Assembly (NCBI GenBank): GCA_023525975.1
Contig: CM042032.1
Coordinates: forward strand, 21,706,001-21,770,000
Length of the DNA stretch: 64,000 nt
Source: Smallanthus sonchifolius
Taxonomy: Eukaryota; Streptophyta; Magnoliopsida; Asterales; Asteraceae
Direction of reading: 5' to 3'
A program made the position numbers and the translations under genes. Shown here one piece after another: positions 22,702-33,425 of the stretch (positions within the stretch are counted from its first letter, which is position 1; each line of letters starts with the position of its first letter). The notes below the pieces were generated by a model. It did no database searches. It was not told the DNA's origin and worked only from the letters and a program-made list of their open reading frames with translations.

Positions 22702-23133
22702 TGTAGGTCCACATGACTCATCTTAGATCGATCTAGTTACAGGACGTATCGTTAACGCGGAGTGCGGAATCCTACCGTATTAACGTTCGTATAACAATCG
22801 ACAATAGAAACATCATGTAAATAAACTTCTCTTTGTATTCCACAAAACACATAGTTTACAGATTCACAGAATACACTTGTTTGAAGTCCCTCTGCTGTTG
22901 TCTCTTATTTTCTCACAGAATCTGTAACTCCTATTTATAGACACAAACAGCACCTTAGGCGAACTTAACAAGTTCGTTTCAAAGATGCTTAGGCGAACTT
23001 ATTAAGTTCGCCTCTAATAGGCTAGGCGAACTTAACAAGTTCGCTCCTAAAGATGCTTAGGCGAACTTGTTAAGTTCGCCTCTCTATGAACTTATACAGA
23101 ATTTTATCAACTGTTACAAAACATGTCTTAACA
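22702..23133 (-). repeat. Sire-A 5' LTR, displaced from its primer site
   Basis: TGTAGGTCCACATGAC ... ACATGTCTTAACA, followed by GATGT (23134-23138), the same 5 bp that flank the solo LTR at 5614-6046. Gyp-1 separates it from its primer site at 8851-8862. Four GCGAACTT palindromes at about 22958-23080. Confidence 0.88.
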
Positions 23134-24195
23134 GATGTGACAGACATCTTGAAAGACAGAAAAACAAAAATTTAAATTTGAGAAAACAGAGAGAGTCGGC
23201 TTGACCAAGGGAGAGTCGGCTCGGAAGAGTCGGATGATAAAGGGAGTATCGGCACTCACCTTGAAGACAACAAGGAAACTCACACACAGAGTGTCGACCC
23301 GAGAGTGTCGGCACTCACTTAAGACAGTCGGCTGAGAAAGTCGGCTAGACAAACTCATTAACTATGAACTTAACTTCAAGTGAGTCGTAAACTTGTGTTC
23401 ACTAGAGAATCGGCAACAATAGAGACAGTCGACCCTGACAATCGGCCAGAACAAGCAACAGTCGGCTGATAGTGCCGGCTCCTTAACAACAGTCGGTTAA
23501 TGCAGTAAGAAGCAACATCTACAACCATAGAGAGTCAGCTCTGATAAGGGAGTGTCGGCTAAGAAGAGTCGACCCAAGAACACCAAAGCACTCTTTTTCA
23601 CCAAAACACATAAAATCAATCCACAAACGCTCATATCTGAACCAAAAAGCAAACCAGATCTATCAAACTCTTCAAAAACAAGTTTCTAAGTGAATTCAAT
23701 ATCAATTTCTGAAATTGATACAGATCAAATCCAGATTTGATGAAATACAGAACTTTTAAAAAACAACAGAAACACCAAAAATTTCACTAAAATCAAGAGC
23801 ACAGAGGCTCTGATACCAAATTTTAGGTCCTGAATAGTTGGATCTTCATGCTAGACTGATTCTAGACAAGATCAGATCAACAAATCAGCTATAGACGAGT
23901 TGTTTGTTGATGAATCAATAAAACAAAGATGAAGAGCAACATAAACACTGAACATAAAACCCAATTCTCATTAGAAATCCACTCAGATGATTACAAGTAA
24001 GATCCGAGACATGAAACGATTACAACAACTCCTCTAACAAGTAAAGCAATTACAGATTACGACAATACACAAGAAAAAGGTCTGCATGATAAGAAAATGG
24101 TCAGGTATTTATAGAAAACCTCTAAGAGTCGGCTAGGTGCATGCCCGACACTCTGAGAGTCGGCTAACACCGACCTAGCAACTCTCAGACCAATT
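23134..24195 (-). repeat. Second copy of Sire-2 leader, primer site and LTR
   Basis: Copy of 6047-7094: leader with GTCGGC words (23190-23575), primer site GCTCTGATACCA at 23807-23818, LTR with TATAAATA (minus strand) at 24106-24113. No Sire-2 gag follows here, because the sequence on its left is the Sire-A LTR. It is best read as part of a duplicated block. Confidence 0.8.
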
Positions 24196-24199
24196 TCTA

Positions 24200-24956
24200 A
24201 ACTTTACAATAATTGCAATCTAGCCCTATACTTTGTCTGGAATACAACGATTTGACAGGTTCCAACACTTTGGTCTTCTTAGCAAGGTATGATGGGCAGG
24301 TACTCTTCCAAGTCCAATTTCTCCACAATAATGACAAACGTCATCACTTTGTAAAACAACTCAGTTCTTACCATGATTTCTTGGTTTAGATATCAGAATG
24401 TTCATGTATCCCATAGTCATCTCTCCAACCATAAGCGATCCTCGCAATTCACATAAGGTCCCTCCTACTACATATTCCTTGTAGCGATTCGTGAACTCTT
24501 CGTACTCAACCTGCAAAGACATCAAGATTAAGTCTATTGCCATATCTTGGTTGATGGGGGAACCAAGATCTTTCAGGCTGTCAAACTCTCTCATCATTTT
24601 AGAAAAATGTGAGCTTCTCCCCGCTCCCCTATCCATGCTACTTCATAAGGACTTAAGTACTTTAAAATGCTCACTGCGATTTTGATAAAACTTTTTCTTT
24701 AATTCGCAAGCCATATCACATATAGGAAAATATTCTAGCTCATGACAAAGTTCGTCACACATTGTTGATATCATCACAAATGAAACCTCATTTGAATCCT
24801 CAACGTGTCGTCTCCAAAGCACTTTGGAGCCGCTAATGGCTGGAATCGAGGGAAATGGAATTTCCAAAACATATGATCTCCCTTCCAACTTCGAGCGTGT
24901 TCTGATAAAGCAGTCTTTAGAGCGAAAGTGGAGTCGGAATGGATTTCGTTAGACAA
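24200..24956 (-). pseudogene. gag: Copia gag fragment Cop-3, right copy
   Basis: Duplicate of 7095-7849. Frames 24888-24643 and 24636-24361 hold the UBN2-like region (FYQNRSEHFKVLKS; DLGSPINQDMAIDLILMSL). Codon Tyr is intact where the left copy has TAG, but a 1-bp loss near 24310 disrupts the CHYC knuckle that is intact in the left copy. So each copy has its own lesions. Confidence 0.7.
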
Positions 24957-25060
24957 CTACAAAATTCAAAAATAAATTTTTAGTATTTTCATGCATAACG
25001 TCCTAATTAAATTTATTACCCAACTGCAAAAATATATAATTAGCAATGAGATCCCGGTTC

Positions 25061-25609
25061 TGTAGAGTCTTGTATTTTTTGTAAGCTGATGTCATCAATG
25101 TATTTTAAACAATTTTTGTTTAGTTTATTTATTTGTAATTTCATTTGATGTATTTTCCTATTTTTAGTCTAAGTCTGGGTCATCGAAACTACTTAGTTTT
25201 GATTGAGGTTTGTTCAATCGAAACTAGTAGTTTTGATAGATGGTAAGTTTCGACAGGCTTGTTCTTTCACTTGTAAATGCTCAACCAAAACTACTAATTT
25301 TGGTAAGCATAGTTTCGATGCCTGTCAAGTTACTATAAATAGCCTAGTTTGAGAATGTTTACGGTGTGGATAATGGCTGTAACCTTGAAATTCTCTCTTT
25401 CACAGTTTTCTGAATCAATACACATTTGGATTTCTTTCATCTGTTGTTCTTATAATTTCATATCATATTTGTGTTGATTCTGAGTGTTGTCAGCCTGTTA
25501 TTATCACCATTTCTGTTTCTCACCTCTGTTTCACCACCATACACACAGATTTCGCCTGTGTGTATGTAATCGATCGTTTGAGTGATTTTGTTTAAAATCA
25601 GGACCTACA
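25061..25609 (+). repeat. Sire-C 5' LTR
   Basis: TGTAGAGTCTTG ... GGACCTACA, 549 bp. TATAAATA at 25334-25341. Palindromic GAAACTA words at about 25185-25320. The left flank is GGTTC, but the other end of the element is missing, so the TSD cannot be tested. Confidence 0.8.
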
Positions 25610-25611
25610 AT

Positions 25612-25623
25612 TGGTATCAGAGC
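25612..25623 (+). promoter_or_regulatory. Sire-C primer binding site
   Basis: TGGTATCAGAGC exactly, two bases after the LTR end. Confidence 0.93.
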
Positions 25624-25883
25624 TTTATACTCTTGATTTTTTAGTATTTTCAGGTTGTTTGATCGATTTTAGGTGATTTTTTGTTGGAATTTGAAGGTTT
25701 TTCGGTTTCACTGTTTTGGCAATGTTTCATCGATTGCTGCACTGTTTCTTCAAGTTTCTCAGATTTGAAGATTGATTCGTGTTTAGAAACTTATTTGGAA
25801 GCTTGTTCAAATTGTGATTTTATTATATTTGATATTTGAAGCCTTTCATCAATGGAGTCTGCTGAAGCTTGAAGAAGAAGGTA

Positions 25884-26190
25884 TCGAAACTACCTAGGGA
25901 CAGAATCTGTATTTTGTTGGTCATCGAAACTTCCTGTCTGTACTTGTTTTTTGGTAATATGTATCATCGAAACTAGCTTTTTGTCTTGTTCTTATCGAAA
26001 CTAACTTGTGTAGCTTGGTTACCCGAAACTAGTAGTTTCTGCTGTGTCTGCTAGATTTTCTGTCAAGTGTTCTTCATTGAAACTAGGAGTTTCAGGATCT
26101 ATTTGTCTATCGAAACTAGTAGTTTCGGTCAGCTTTTCTCAATCGACACTAGTTGTTTCGAGCAGTTTTCTCACCCAAAACTAGCTACTG
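25884..26190 (+). repeat. Sire-C leader palindrome array
   Basis: About ten ATCGAAACTA / CTAGTAGTTTCG words, several as full palindromes (for example ATCGAAACTAGTAGTTTCGG near 26110), directly upstream of the gag ATG. Non-coding. Confidence 0.75.
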
Positions 26191-26212
26191 TTTGGGTTTA
26201 TTTTCTGAAGTT

Positions 26213-28816
26213 ATGGCATCTTCAAGCAACAATGAAAATGCTGGAGGAAACAAACCACCTGTCTTGGTGTCCACTAGAGACTTTGATGATTGGACCAAGA
26301 AAATGAAGACATTCTTTCAGTTTCATGACCACACTCTTTTGCAGTCAATCACTGATGGTCCACACAAGCCAATAACAGATGTTCAGCGTCCCAAGCTTCT
26401 GTCTGAATATGATGAGAAGGATATTGCTCTAATTGCCCGTGACAAAAAAAGCTTATCGATCTATTGCTATGGCTCTTCCTATGGATGTGTTCAACATATT
26501 TGCTGAGTATACTACTGCTAAAGATCTTTGGGTTGCTTTATGTACAAGGTATGAGGGAAATGCAGAGGTTAGAGAAAGCAAGAGGGATTTGATCAAGAAG
26601 CAATATGAGATGTTTAGTAGTGTCCCTGGAGAACCCATGTCTAAGTTGATCAACCGGTTCTCAAGCATTGTCTCTAAGTTAAAGGTTTTGGGAACTGAGT
26701 ATCCCACTGTTGAGTTAAACAAGAAGCTGCTTGTTTCACTGCCCGAGGAATGGAATATATACAGAATTATGATCAAGAAAACTAAGAATCTAAGTGATTT
26801 GTCACAATAAGAACTCTACAGCATTCTGGACTCTTATGAATTGGAGATAAAAAAGGGTGCATTCACTCCAACTAATCAGTCAGGAAACACTGCTCTTCTT
26901 GCTGGTCAAGGTTCTTCCACTTCATCTAACAAAACTACAATGGCATACTTTCAGACTGATGTCCCACCTTCAATTTCTGGATTTCAGCCTACTACTTCAT
27001 CCACCTCTCAGAAGCCAACCACTATGATCCCCGATGAGTATCTGCCTATCATGACTGCCTTTATGTCATGCTATGATGCCCTTATTTCTGGAAACTTGAC
27101 ACCAGTCAGTTTTCAACTTGATGACTTGGAGCAGATCAACCCAGATGATTTGGAGAAGATGGACATTGATTGGTGTATGGCTATGCTGACTCTGAGGGCT
27201 AAGAGATTTATTAAGAGGACTGGGATAGATAGATTCAAGCAAGGGAATACTCTAGGCTTTGACATCAAAAAAGTGAGATGTTACAACTCTAACCAGCTGG
27301 GTCATTTTGGAAGGAATTGCAAAGATCCATCATCAAAGGAGGAGCAGCATGAGAAGAAGAACTCATCTGGAAAGCAAGCTGCCGTCTCTCCTAAATCCAC
27401 TACACCTTCCAGCTCAACAGCCTTGGTTTGTCAAGCTGATGAACACTATCATTGGGGAGAACAAGAAGGGGATGCAGCTGACAAGGCACTGATGGCAGAC
27501 ATTGAAGAGACAAAGAAATGTGTCATGTTTGAACCAGCTGAGGATCTCACCGCCGTACCAGCTGAGGTAATGTCTAGACTTTGCAATGCTAAATCTTGAT
27601 TAAATGAAATTCAGAAATATAGATTAATCAACCAAGCCTTGGTCGATGAACGAGATCACATAAAGGTGATGTATGATTTTGTGGCTAAAAATGAGAAATT
27701 GTACTTAAATAAAATTCATGATATTTCTGGAGAAAACTGATCTTTGATTGTACAACTTACTACATAAAAGAATAATAATCATATTTTAACTAAAAGACTT
27801 CAAAAGGCTGAAAAGGCAAATTTAAGTTGAACACATGGGTATGGATCAAAAAATTTTATCCGGGATCGTTGATAACCAAATTCATAAAAAGGTCATAGAA
27901 GTCATTGGATATAACTCACACCCACCACCGTATTCCAAATCTGGTAGATTCGTTGATATGCCAGCTCTTCATGTTCTCACACCTTATGTTTGCAAGTTAT
28001 CTGCTGATGATTATATTAAAACTTCAAATTCTGACAGTTTTGCTTCATGTGTAGAATCAGATCATGTAGGCTCCGAAGAAGATTCTGATGAGAGTTCTAG
28101 TGAAGGAAATGTTTTAAATGAACTTGAGTCGGATGAATGTAATAATATGTCCGTGTCAAAACTAGATATTTGTGAACATGTTGAAAATTTGTATTTTGGT
28201 CCTATGCCTTTTGAGTATGACAATTTAAGAAATGACATTTCTAAGTTTAAGAATGCTTTAACTTTTGTTCCTAAATCTGTTAATGCTATGAGTTGTATTG
28301 CAAATTTTAAAAGTGTAGGAGTTGTTGTGACTGACATTCCACAAGAAACAATGAGCAATCTGTAATTTTTCAGATTAAAGGAAGATCAAAGTCTTCAAGA
28401 AAGAAATGTTGAAGAATGAGTTGCCTCTAGTTCTGATGCCTCAACATCACAATCAACTTCATCATCTTGTTATGACAATTATCAGGCTAAGCCGACATGT
28501 GATAAAGTTTGTTTTAGTTGTGGGGAAACCAATCACGTTTTCAAGACATGTAAATTGTCAACATATCAGTTCAAAGAAGAAAACATACCATCTGTTATTC
28601 AACATAGTAGAAATCTGCGACGTAAAATGATTAAAAATGCTAAAAATTGGTCAAAAAGGATTTAGAAAATTAAGAATAATTATATTTTTGATAATGCATT
28701 AAAGGAGGATTCAGACTATGATCTCCTAGAAGCATCCTGCAAAATTAAGAAGTTCCAAATTAGCAATGGCTTGGGTACCAATGTCTAAATTATTCATTTT
28801 GTGTAGGGGTAATTGA
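26213..28816 (+). pseudogene. gag: Sire-C gag (expanded), broken
   Basis: Start ATG 26213 (MASSSNNENAGG). UBN2-type gag in frames 26213-26506 and 26433-26810: one extra A in a run of seven near 26445 shifts the frame. A TAA at 26808-26810 is followed by an open 26841-27599 piece with MLTLRAKRFIKRTG and a knuckle reading CYNSNQLGHFGRNC, where the second Cys is Ser. A broken Lys/Glu-rich stretch and an acidic region follow (27835-28365). An intact second knuckle, CFSCGETNHVFKTC, is at 28510-28551. The end is MAWVPMSKLF...TGA at 28814-28816, matching the gag ends of Sire-B and Sire-E. Confidence 0.8.
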
Positions 28817-29899
28817 GGAGGACTGGAGACAATATCTGGCAAGTCGACAGTGGTTGCTCAAGACATATGACTGATCTTTATTCTTTGTTACAAGATTATC
28901 ATCCAATAGATGGAGATTTTTTTGCCTTTACAGGCAATCCAAGAGGAGGAAAGATTGAAGGACAAGGAACTGTGTCCAACGGTGTAAATAGCTTGGAGAA
29001 TGTCAACTTCATCCTACAGCTAAAGTATAATATGATGAGTGTGTCCCAGATTTGTGATAAAGACTTTTGTGCCCTCTTCAACTCCAGAGAATGTTTGATT
29101 CTGAAGCCTAGAGTGGTTAATCCCGAAGACCTAATCCTCATGCGTACCCCTCGAATATTCAATACATACAGTCTGGATATGAATAACCCATCAGGAATCG
29201 AATCCTGCTTTCTCTCAAAAGCTTTAGAAGATGAGTCCTTTCTTTGGCACAAAAGATCAGGACACGTAAATTTCAAGACTATGAACCACCTTGTTCGAGG
29301 AAACCTTGTCACCGGTTTACCTCTAAAAGACTTCTCACCCGTGGAACATTGTCTCTCTTGTTCCAAGGGCAAACACACAAATCTTCTCACAAACTCAAAA
29401 CCACTAATTCCATTGACTCTCCCCTTCAATTGCTTTAAATGGATCTCTTCGGTCCTGTAAGTGTCATGAGTCATGGAAGGAAATCCTACTGCTTGGTGGT
29501 AACCGATGACTTCTCTCGATTTACTTGGGTATTCTTCCTGGCAAAGAAAGATGAGACGCTAGTGACTCTGAAGATTCATCTGCTACAAATCGAGAATCTG
29601 TTCAATCTAAGTGTAAAGACTATTCGCAGTGATCATGGCACAGAGTTCAAGAATGTCATTTCAGATTCTTTCTGTGAAAGTAAGGGTATCTCTCGGCAGT
29701 TCAGTGCACCTCGTACTGCATAACAAAATGGTGAAGCAGAACGAAGAAATCGTACGTTGATAGAAGCAGCAAGGACTATGATCGTTAATTCTAAGCTTCT
29801 TGTCACATTTTGGGCCGAGGCAGTTAATACCGCATGTTTTGTGCAAAACCGAGTTCTTATCACCAAAAGCTGCAACAAGACTCCATATGAGATTATGTA
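28813..29899 (+). pseudogene. pol: Sire-C protease, GAG-pre-integrase and integrase 5' part
   Basis: Protease motif WQVDSGCSRHMT near the start, then the GAG-pre-integrase zinc region (FLWHKRSGHVNF ... HCLSCSKGK). A frame change near 29450 leads into the integrase core MDLFGPVSVMS with Asp (TDDFSRFTW) and RSDHGTEFKN. A TAA at 29721-29723 falls where the family has Gln, followed by ERRNRTLIEAARTM with the catalytic Glu. Coding is cut at TPYEIMY by Sire-B and resumes at 43328. Confidence 0.85.
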
Positions 29900-30297
29900 T
29901 GTAGGTCCTCATGGCACTTCTACAGATCGTTCTCGTGATAAGACGTATCGTTAACTCGGAGTGCGGAATCCAACGAATCAACGATTACATTCATAAAAGA
30001 CAATAAAGACAATCATGTAAATAAACTTCATGCTTGTATTCTAATTCACAATAGAGTTTACAGACTCATCTCATTCACTGTTCGATCTCTGTTCTGTCTA
30101 GTTCTCTACAGACTGACTCTGTAAACATCTATATATAGACTACTGATAAGTTCGCCTCTAACAGACTAAGCGAACTTAACAAGTTCGCCTCTAGCAACTT
30201 GTATAAAAACACTTAGAACATTAATACATACAAAAACATAAAGACATAAGATCTAAACTATTACAAAGCTTTTGTCATTACAAACTATGTCCTAACA
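29900..30297 (-). repeat. Sire-B 3' LTR (shortened palindrome array)
   Basis: 398 bp, TGTAGGTCCTCATGG ... TATGTCCTAACA. It is followed on the right by GACTCCCCATT, the complement of a polypurine tract AATGGGGAGTC. It has lost about 54 bp of GCGAACTT palindrome units compared with the 5' LTR. TATA-like TATATATAG near 30130. Confidence 0.93.
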
Positions 30298-30338
30298 GAC
30301 TCCCCATTGACAATAGCTTGATCTCCAGTCTTCTGTCT

Positions 30339-33300
30339 TCATGATGAGTTTTTCCAATTATCCGGCAATCTGCTTCCTGCATGCACACCATATCTTCTAC
30401 ATATCTCCAATACTCGCTTGTACTGCAAACCTTGTTCTTTCCATTCATCAGTGAACATGATTTCATTCTTTCTCAGTGTTCTCTGATCTTTCTTTGAAAA
30501 ATTAATAAGATTCATTGCATCATAGAAACATACAATTCCCTTATTCTCTCTGTCTTCAATCCTTGCTTCACTAGTATTCACATTGACATACCTCCATTCC
30601 ATATTCCCAAGGAAGTCTTGAGGAATCTTCTTCAATGGTATCCTGTGTACAGCACGTACTGGTCTGAATTTGTACTTCCAGATTACTTTCTCAGTCTTGT
30701 GATCCATGTTCTTCACTCTCTTTCCTCTTTGAGGCTTTAGCCTTTCATACTTTCCCGAACTACCTTCTCTTTTGATCAGATTTTCTATCACATCAGCTAA
30801 TCCATTCTTGGCTCTATTAATAAGTGGCTTTGAAGATAGACCATTCATTTCACACCTTGGCAAGGTATTGAAATACTTGATCCTCGGCTTTAAGTACTGA
30901 ACACCATCAGATCTTTTGATAGCAAATAGTTTTATGTCATTGTCATAAAACCAACTTATAATTCTTCCTAAACACCTCTCTTTATTCACATAATTTTCTT
31001 TCTGAGCAGGTTGTGCTGGAGACTTGGGTAGCACCTTCATCCAACTATTCACTACTTCTCTACACTGTTCTCTGGTCATACCTGTATTTCTGTACATCAC
31101 AGGTTCTTCATTCACCTTTGGAAACTCAGTGTGATTAGTATTAGCTTCAGCATCTGGATTAGATTGAAGATTTTCTTCATCAGTATCAATCTTAGAATCA
31201 GCAGTATCTTCAGGCAGTGTGATGTCTTCAAATGAGTCCATAGAATCTGTTGCTCCTTCATAATTAAACTCAGGAATAACATCATCTTGGATGAAGTTAT
31301 AAGGGACATTAAGACCATCACAGCCTTCATAAATCACTTTGTCTTGACTTTTCTCAATCTCTATCTCCACTATCTCCCCTTCTTCTATCTCAGTATCTGA
31401 CACATCATCTTCTATGTCATTAAATAAATCATCTATGTCATCAAGACATGCTATCTTTTCAGCTTCTTCCTCCTCAGACTCAGCAAAGAACTCCATTAAC
31501 AAGACTTCTTCATCATTAGCTCCAGAAGTATCTTTATTTCCATCAATTGATTGTGATGTCGACTCCCCCTGAACTTTAGAAATAGGATCAACGTCAGCGT
31601 ATTGACGATCACCCTGAATATTACCCGAAGGATCATTGTATTCATCATCATGTCACTGAATAGACTCAGTATGACATGCATCACGTATCCTCAACTACCC
31701 CTGAGTGTCAAGACGCTCAACAAGCTTGGATACTAATACTTGCATAGCAGCAATCTGTGAAGCTTGAGTCTGGATTACCAGCTGTCGTTGAGTATCATTA
31801 GATACAAGAGTATCCACCTGGGTTTGTATGGCAAGCACTTGTGATTCAAAGAAAGTAATCCTTTCAGAATCAGAACGCTTAGACGGACCAGCTGACGATT
31901 GAGGAACAGAAGTACTGGGAGTAGGAATCACTGGAGGAACAGGAGTGTGAGCAGGAGATTGTTCCTTAGAGCTTGGAGGTGTGACAATTAATGAAGCGAC
32001 AAAAGTAGCATCTTCAACACCTTGTGAAGATTGTGCAGCAACAATTGAAGCAGCCATAAGCTTTGGAGCTTTAGGATCCGGATTAAAGTCACTATTCGAA
32101 CTCTCATCTATTAACGTTCTTTTACCAAGTACTGATCCGGAAGGAGGATCCCGAACAGACTTTCGTCGTTGTCTTCTGGCTGTAGATTTAAGGCGTTTGC
32201 CAGCATGAGCCAAAGGTATACGAGCCAACCGTTCATAATGACCTGAAGAGAAATCTCTAGACTTATCAGAATCGGTATCTTCAGAAATAGGTAGGATTTT
32301 ATCACTTGACCTAGAACTCGACTCATTCTCAGTCACCACATTCCCTTCAGCTTCATGAATGGGCGAGTTCACAGCATCATCAACAAAGTCATCCATATTC
32401 ATACCTAGATCTTGTTCATGTTCATGAACGACCTTTTCTAGAACAGGCTCATGTACAAGTATATCAACCTGAGCTTGTGGAATTGGAACTTGTTCTGGAA
32501 TAGGAATTTGTGGTTGTATGGGAACATGTTGTTGTTGAGCTTGATGTTGTGGAACTTGTACTTGTGGAATAGGTTGTTGTTGTTGTTGTTGAACATTTTG
32601 ACCTTGAGCTAACTCATTAGGATGAAACCAGTTATCATTTGGTGGTTCAACATAATCAGGATTGATCAAGTGACCAAACAATGGAGCATTTACTGGAATC
32701 AATGCTTGATTCTATTGTTTCACTTTAGTGCAATCCGTAAAGATACGCTTAGACATCGGCGTCAAAGTTAATCTTATCGGATGTTGAGGGAGATCAGGAA
32801 GAATATGATTTAGAATCATCTGAATAAACCTTGGATACATCAAAAATCCTTGACCTTTAGCCGGAGTAATCTGCATGACCATCTCCCTATAGATATTTCT
32901 TGCAAAATTGAAGCATTTATTCAATGTCAAATCTACCATTGCAGTTTGTAAAGCAGTCTTTAACCCGTCAGTACCAGCTTTACGAGGAAAGAGACACTGA
33001 ATAATCACGTGCATGAAGTATCTCCATTCTCCCACCAAGCCACCTTTCCGTGCCTGAGTATCATTTGGGCGTCCACGATAACCCAATCTTTGAAAGCATC
33101 CCATGATCAAAGGATTAGGATATGAGATAGGATCTTCAGCAGCACCACCTAATGCAAGAGCTGCACGAATAGTGTCTTCAGATATAGCAATTTAAGTATT
33201 GTTGACTATGGCACGAAGAACGTGAGGTTCTACGTCAGTGTCTGGATGTACGGTGTCCCAGAACTGTTGAATATACACCAAACTAATGTATGGATCAGCA

Positions 33301-33425
33301 GATAAGGCAACACGTAGTCATGAGCGGTTTAGAAATCCTATAATTCCTTGAAAGTGTATAGCCTCTGGCATGTTAGGATCTAACAATGCCACCTGGTTGT
33401 GCTTGTATTTGACACGACGAGCCAT
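30339..33425 (-). pseudogene. Sire-B additional ORF downstream of pol (unknown function)
   Basis: A single frame of 1029 codons from ATG 33425 (MARRVKYKHNQ) to the stop at 30339, interrupted by about five in-frame stops (near 33316, 33190, 32712, 31695, 31637) but with no frameshift. N-terminal 240 residues: a conserved domain shared with the Sire-C ORF (YIQQFWDTV, WRYFMHVIIQ, YPRFIQMILNH, APLFGHL). Then a Gln/Pro-rich linker, acidic stretch, basic KRLKSTARRQRRKS (NLS-like), and a coiled coil (SQVLAIQTQVDTLVSND, around 31860-31700). The C-terminal part (31502-30339) is acidic then basic and ends in a conserved-looking RRYGVHAGSRLPDNW. No signal peptide or membrane span seen. It has the position of the env-like gene of Sireviruses; its function is unknown to me. 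Confidence 0.75.

Noticed and set aside
5614..23133. Single full-length Sire-A element from the left to the right LTR with TSD GATGT
   Set aside because: GATGT also follows the left LTR directly, and 6047-8389 is a copy of the right flank and not Sire-A internal sequence; a solo LTR plus duplication fits better.
30339..33425. Host gene captured between retroelements
   Set aside because: It lies inside the Sire-B LTR pair and TSDs, sense to pol, and has a homologue at the same place in Sire-C, so it belongs to the element.
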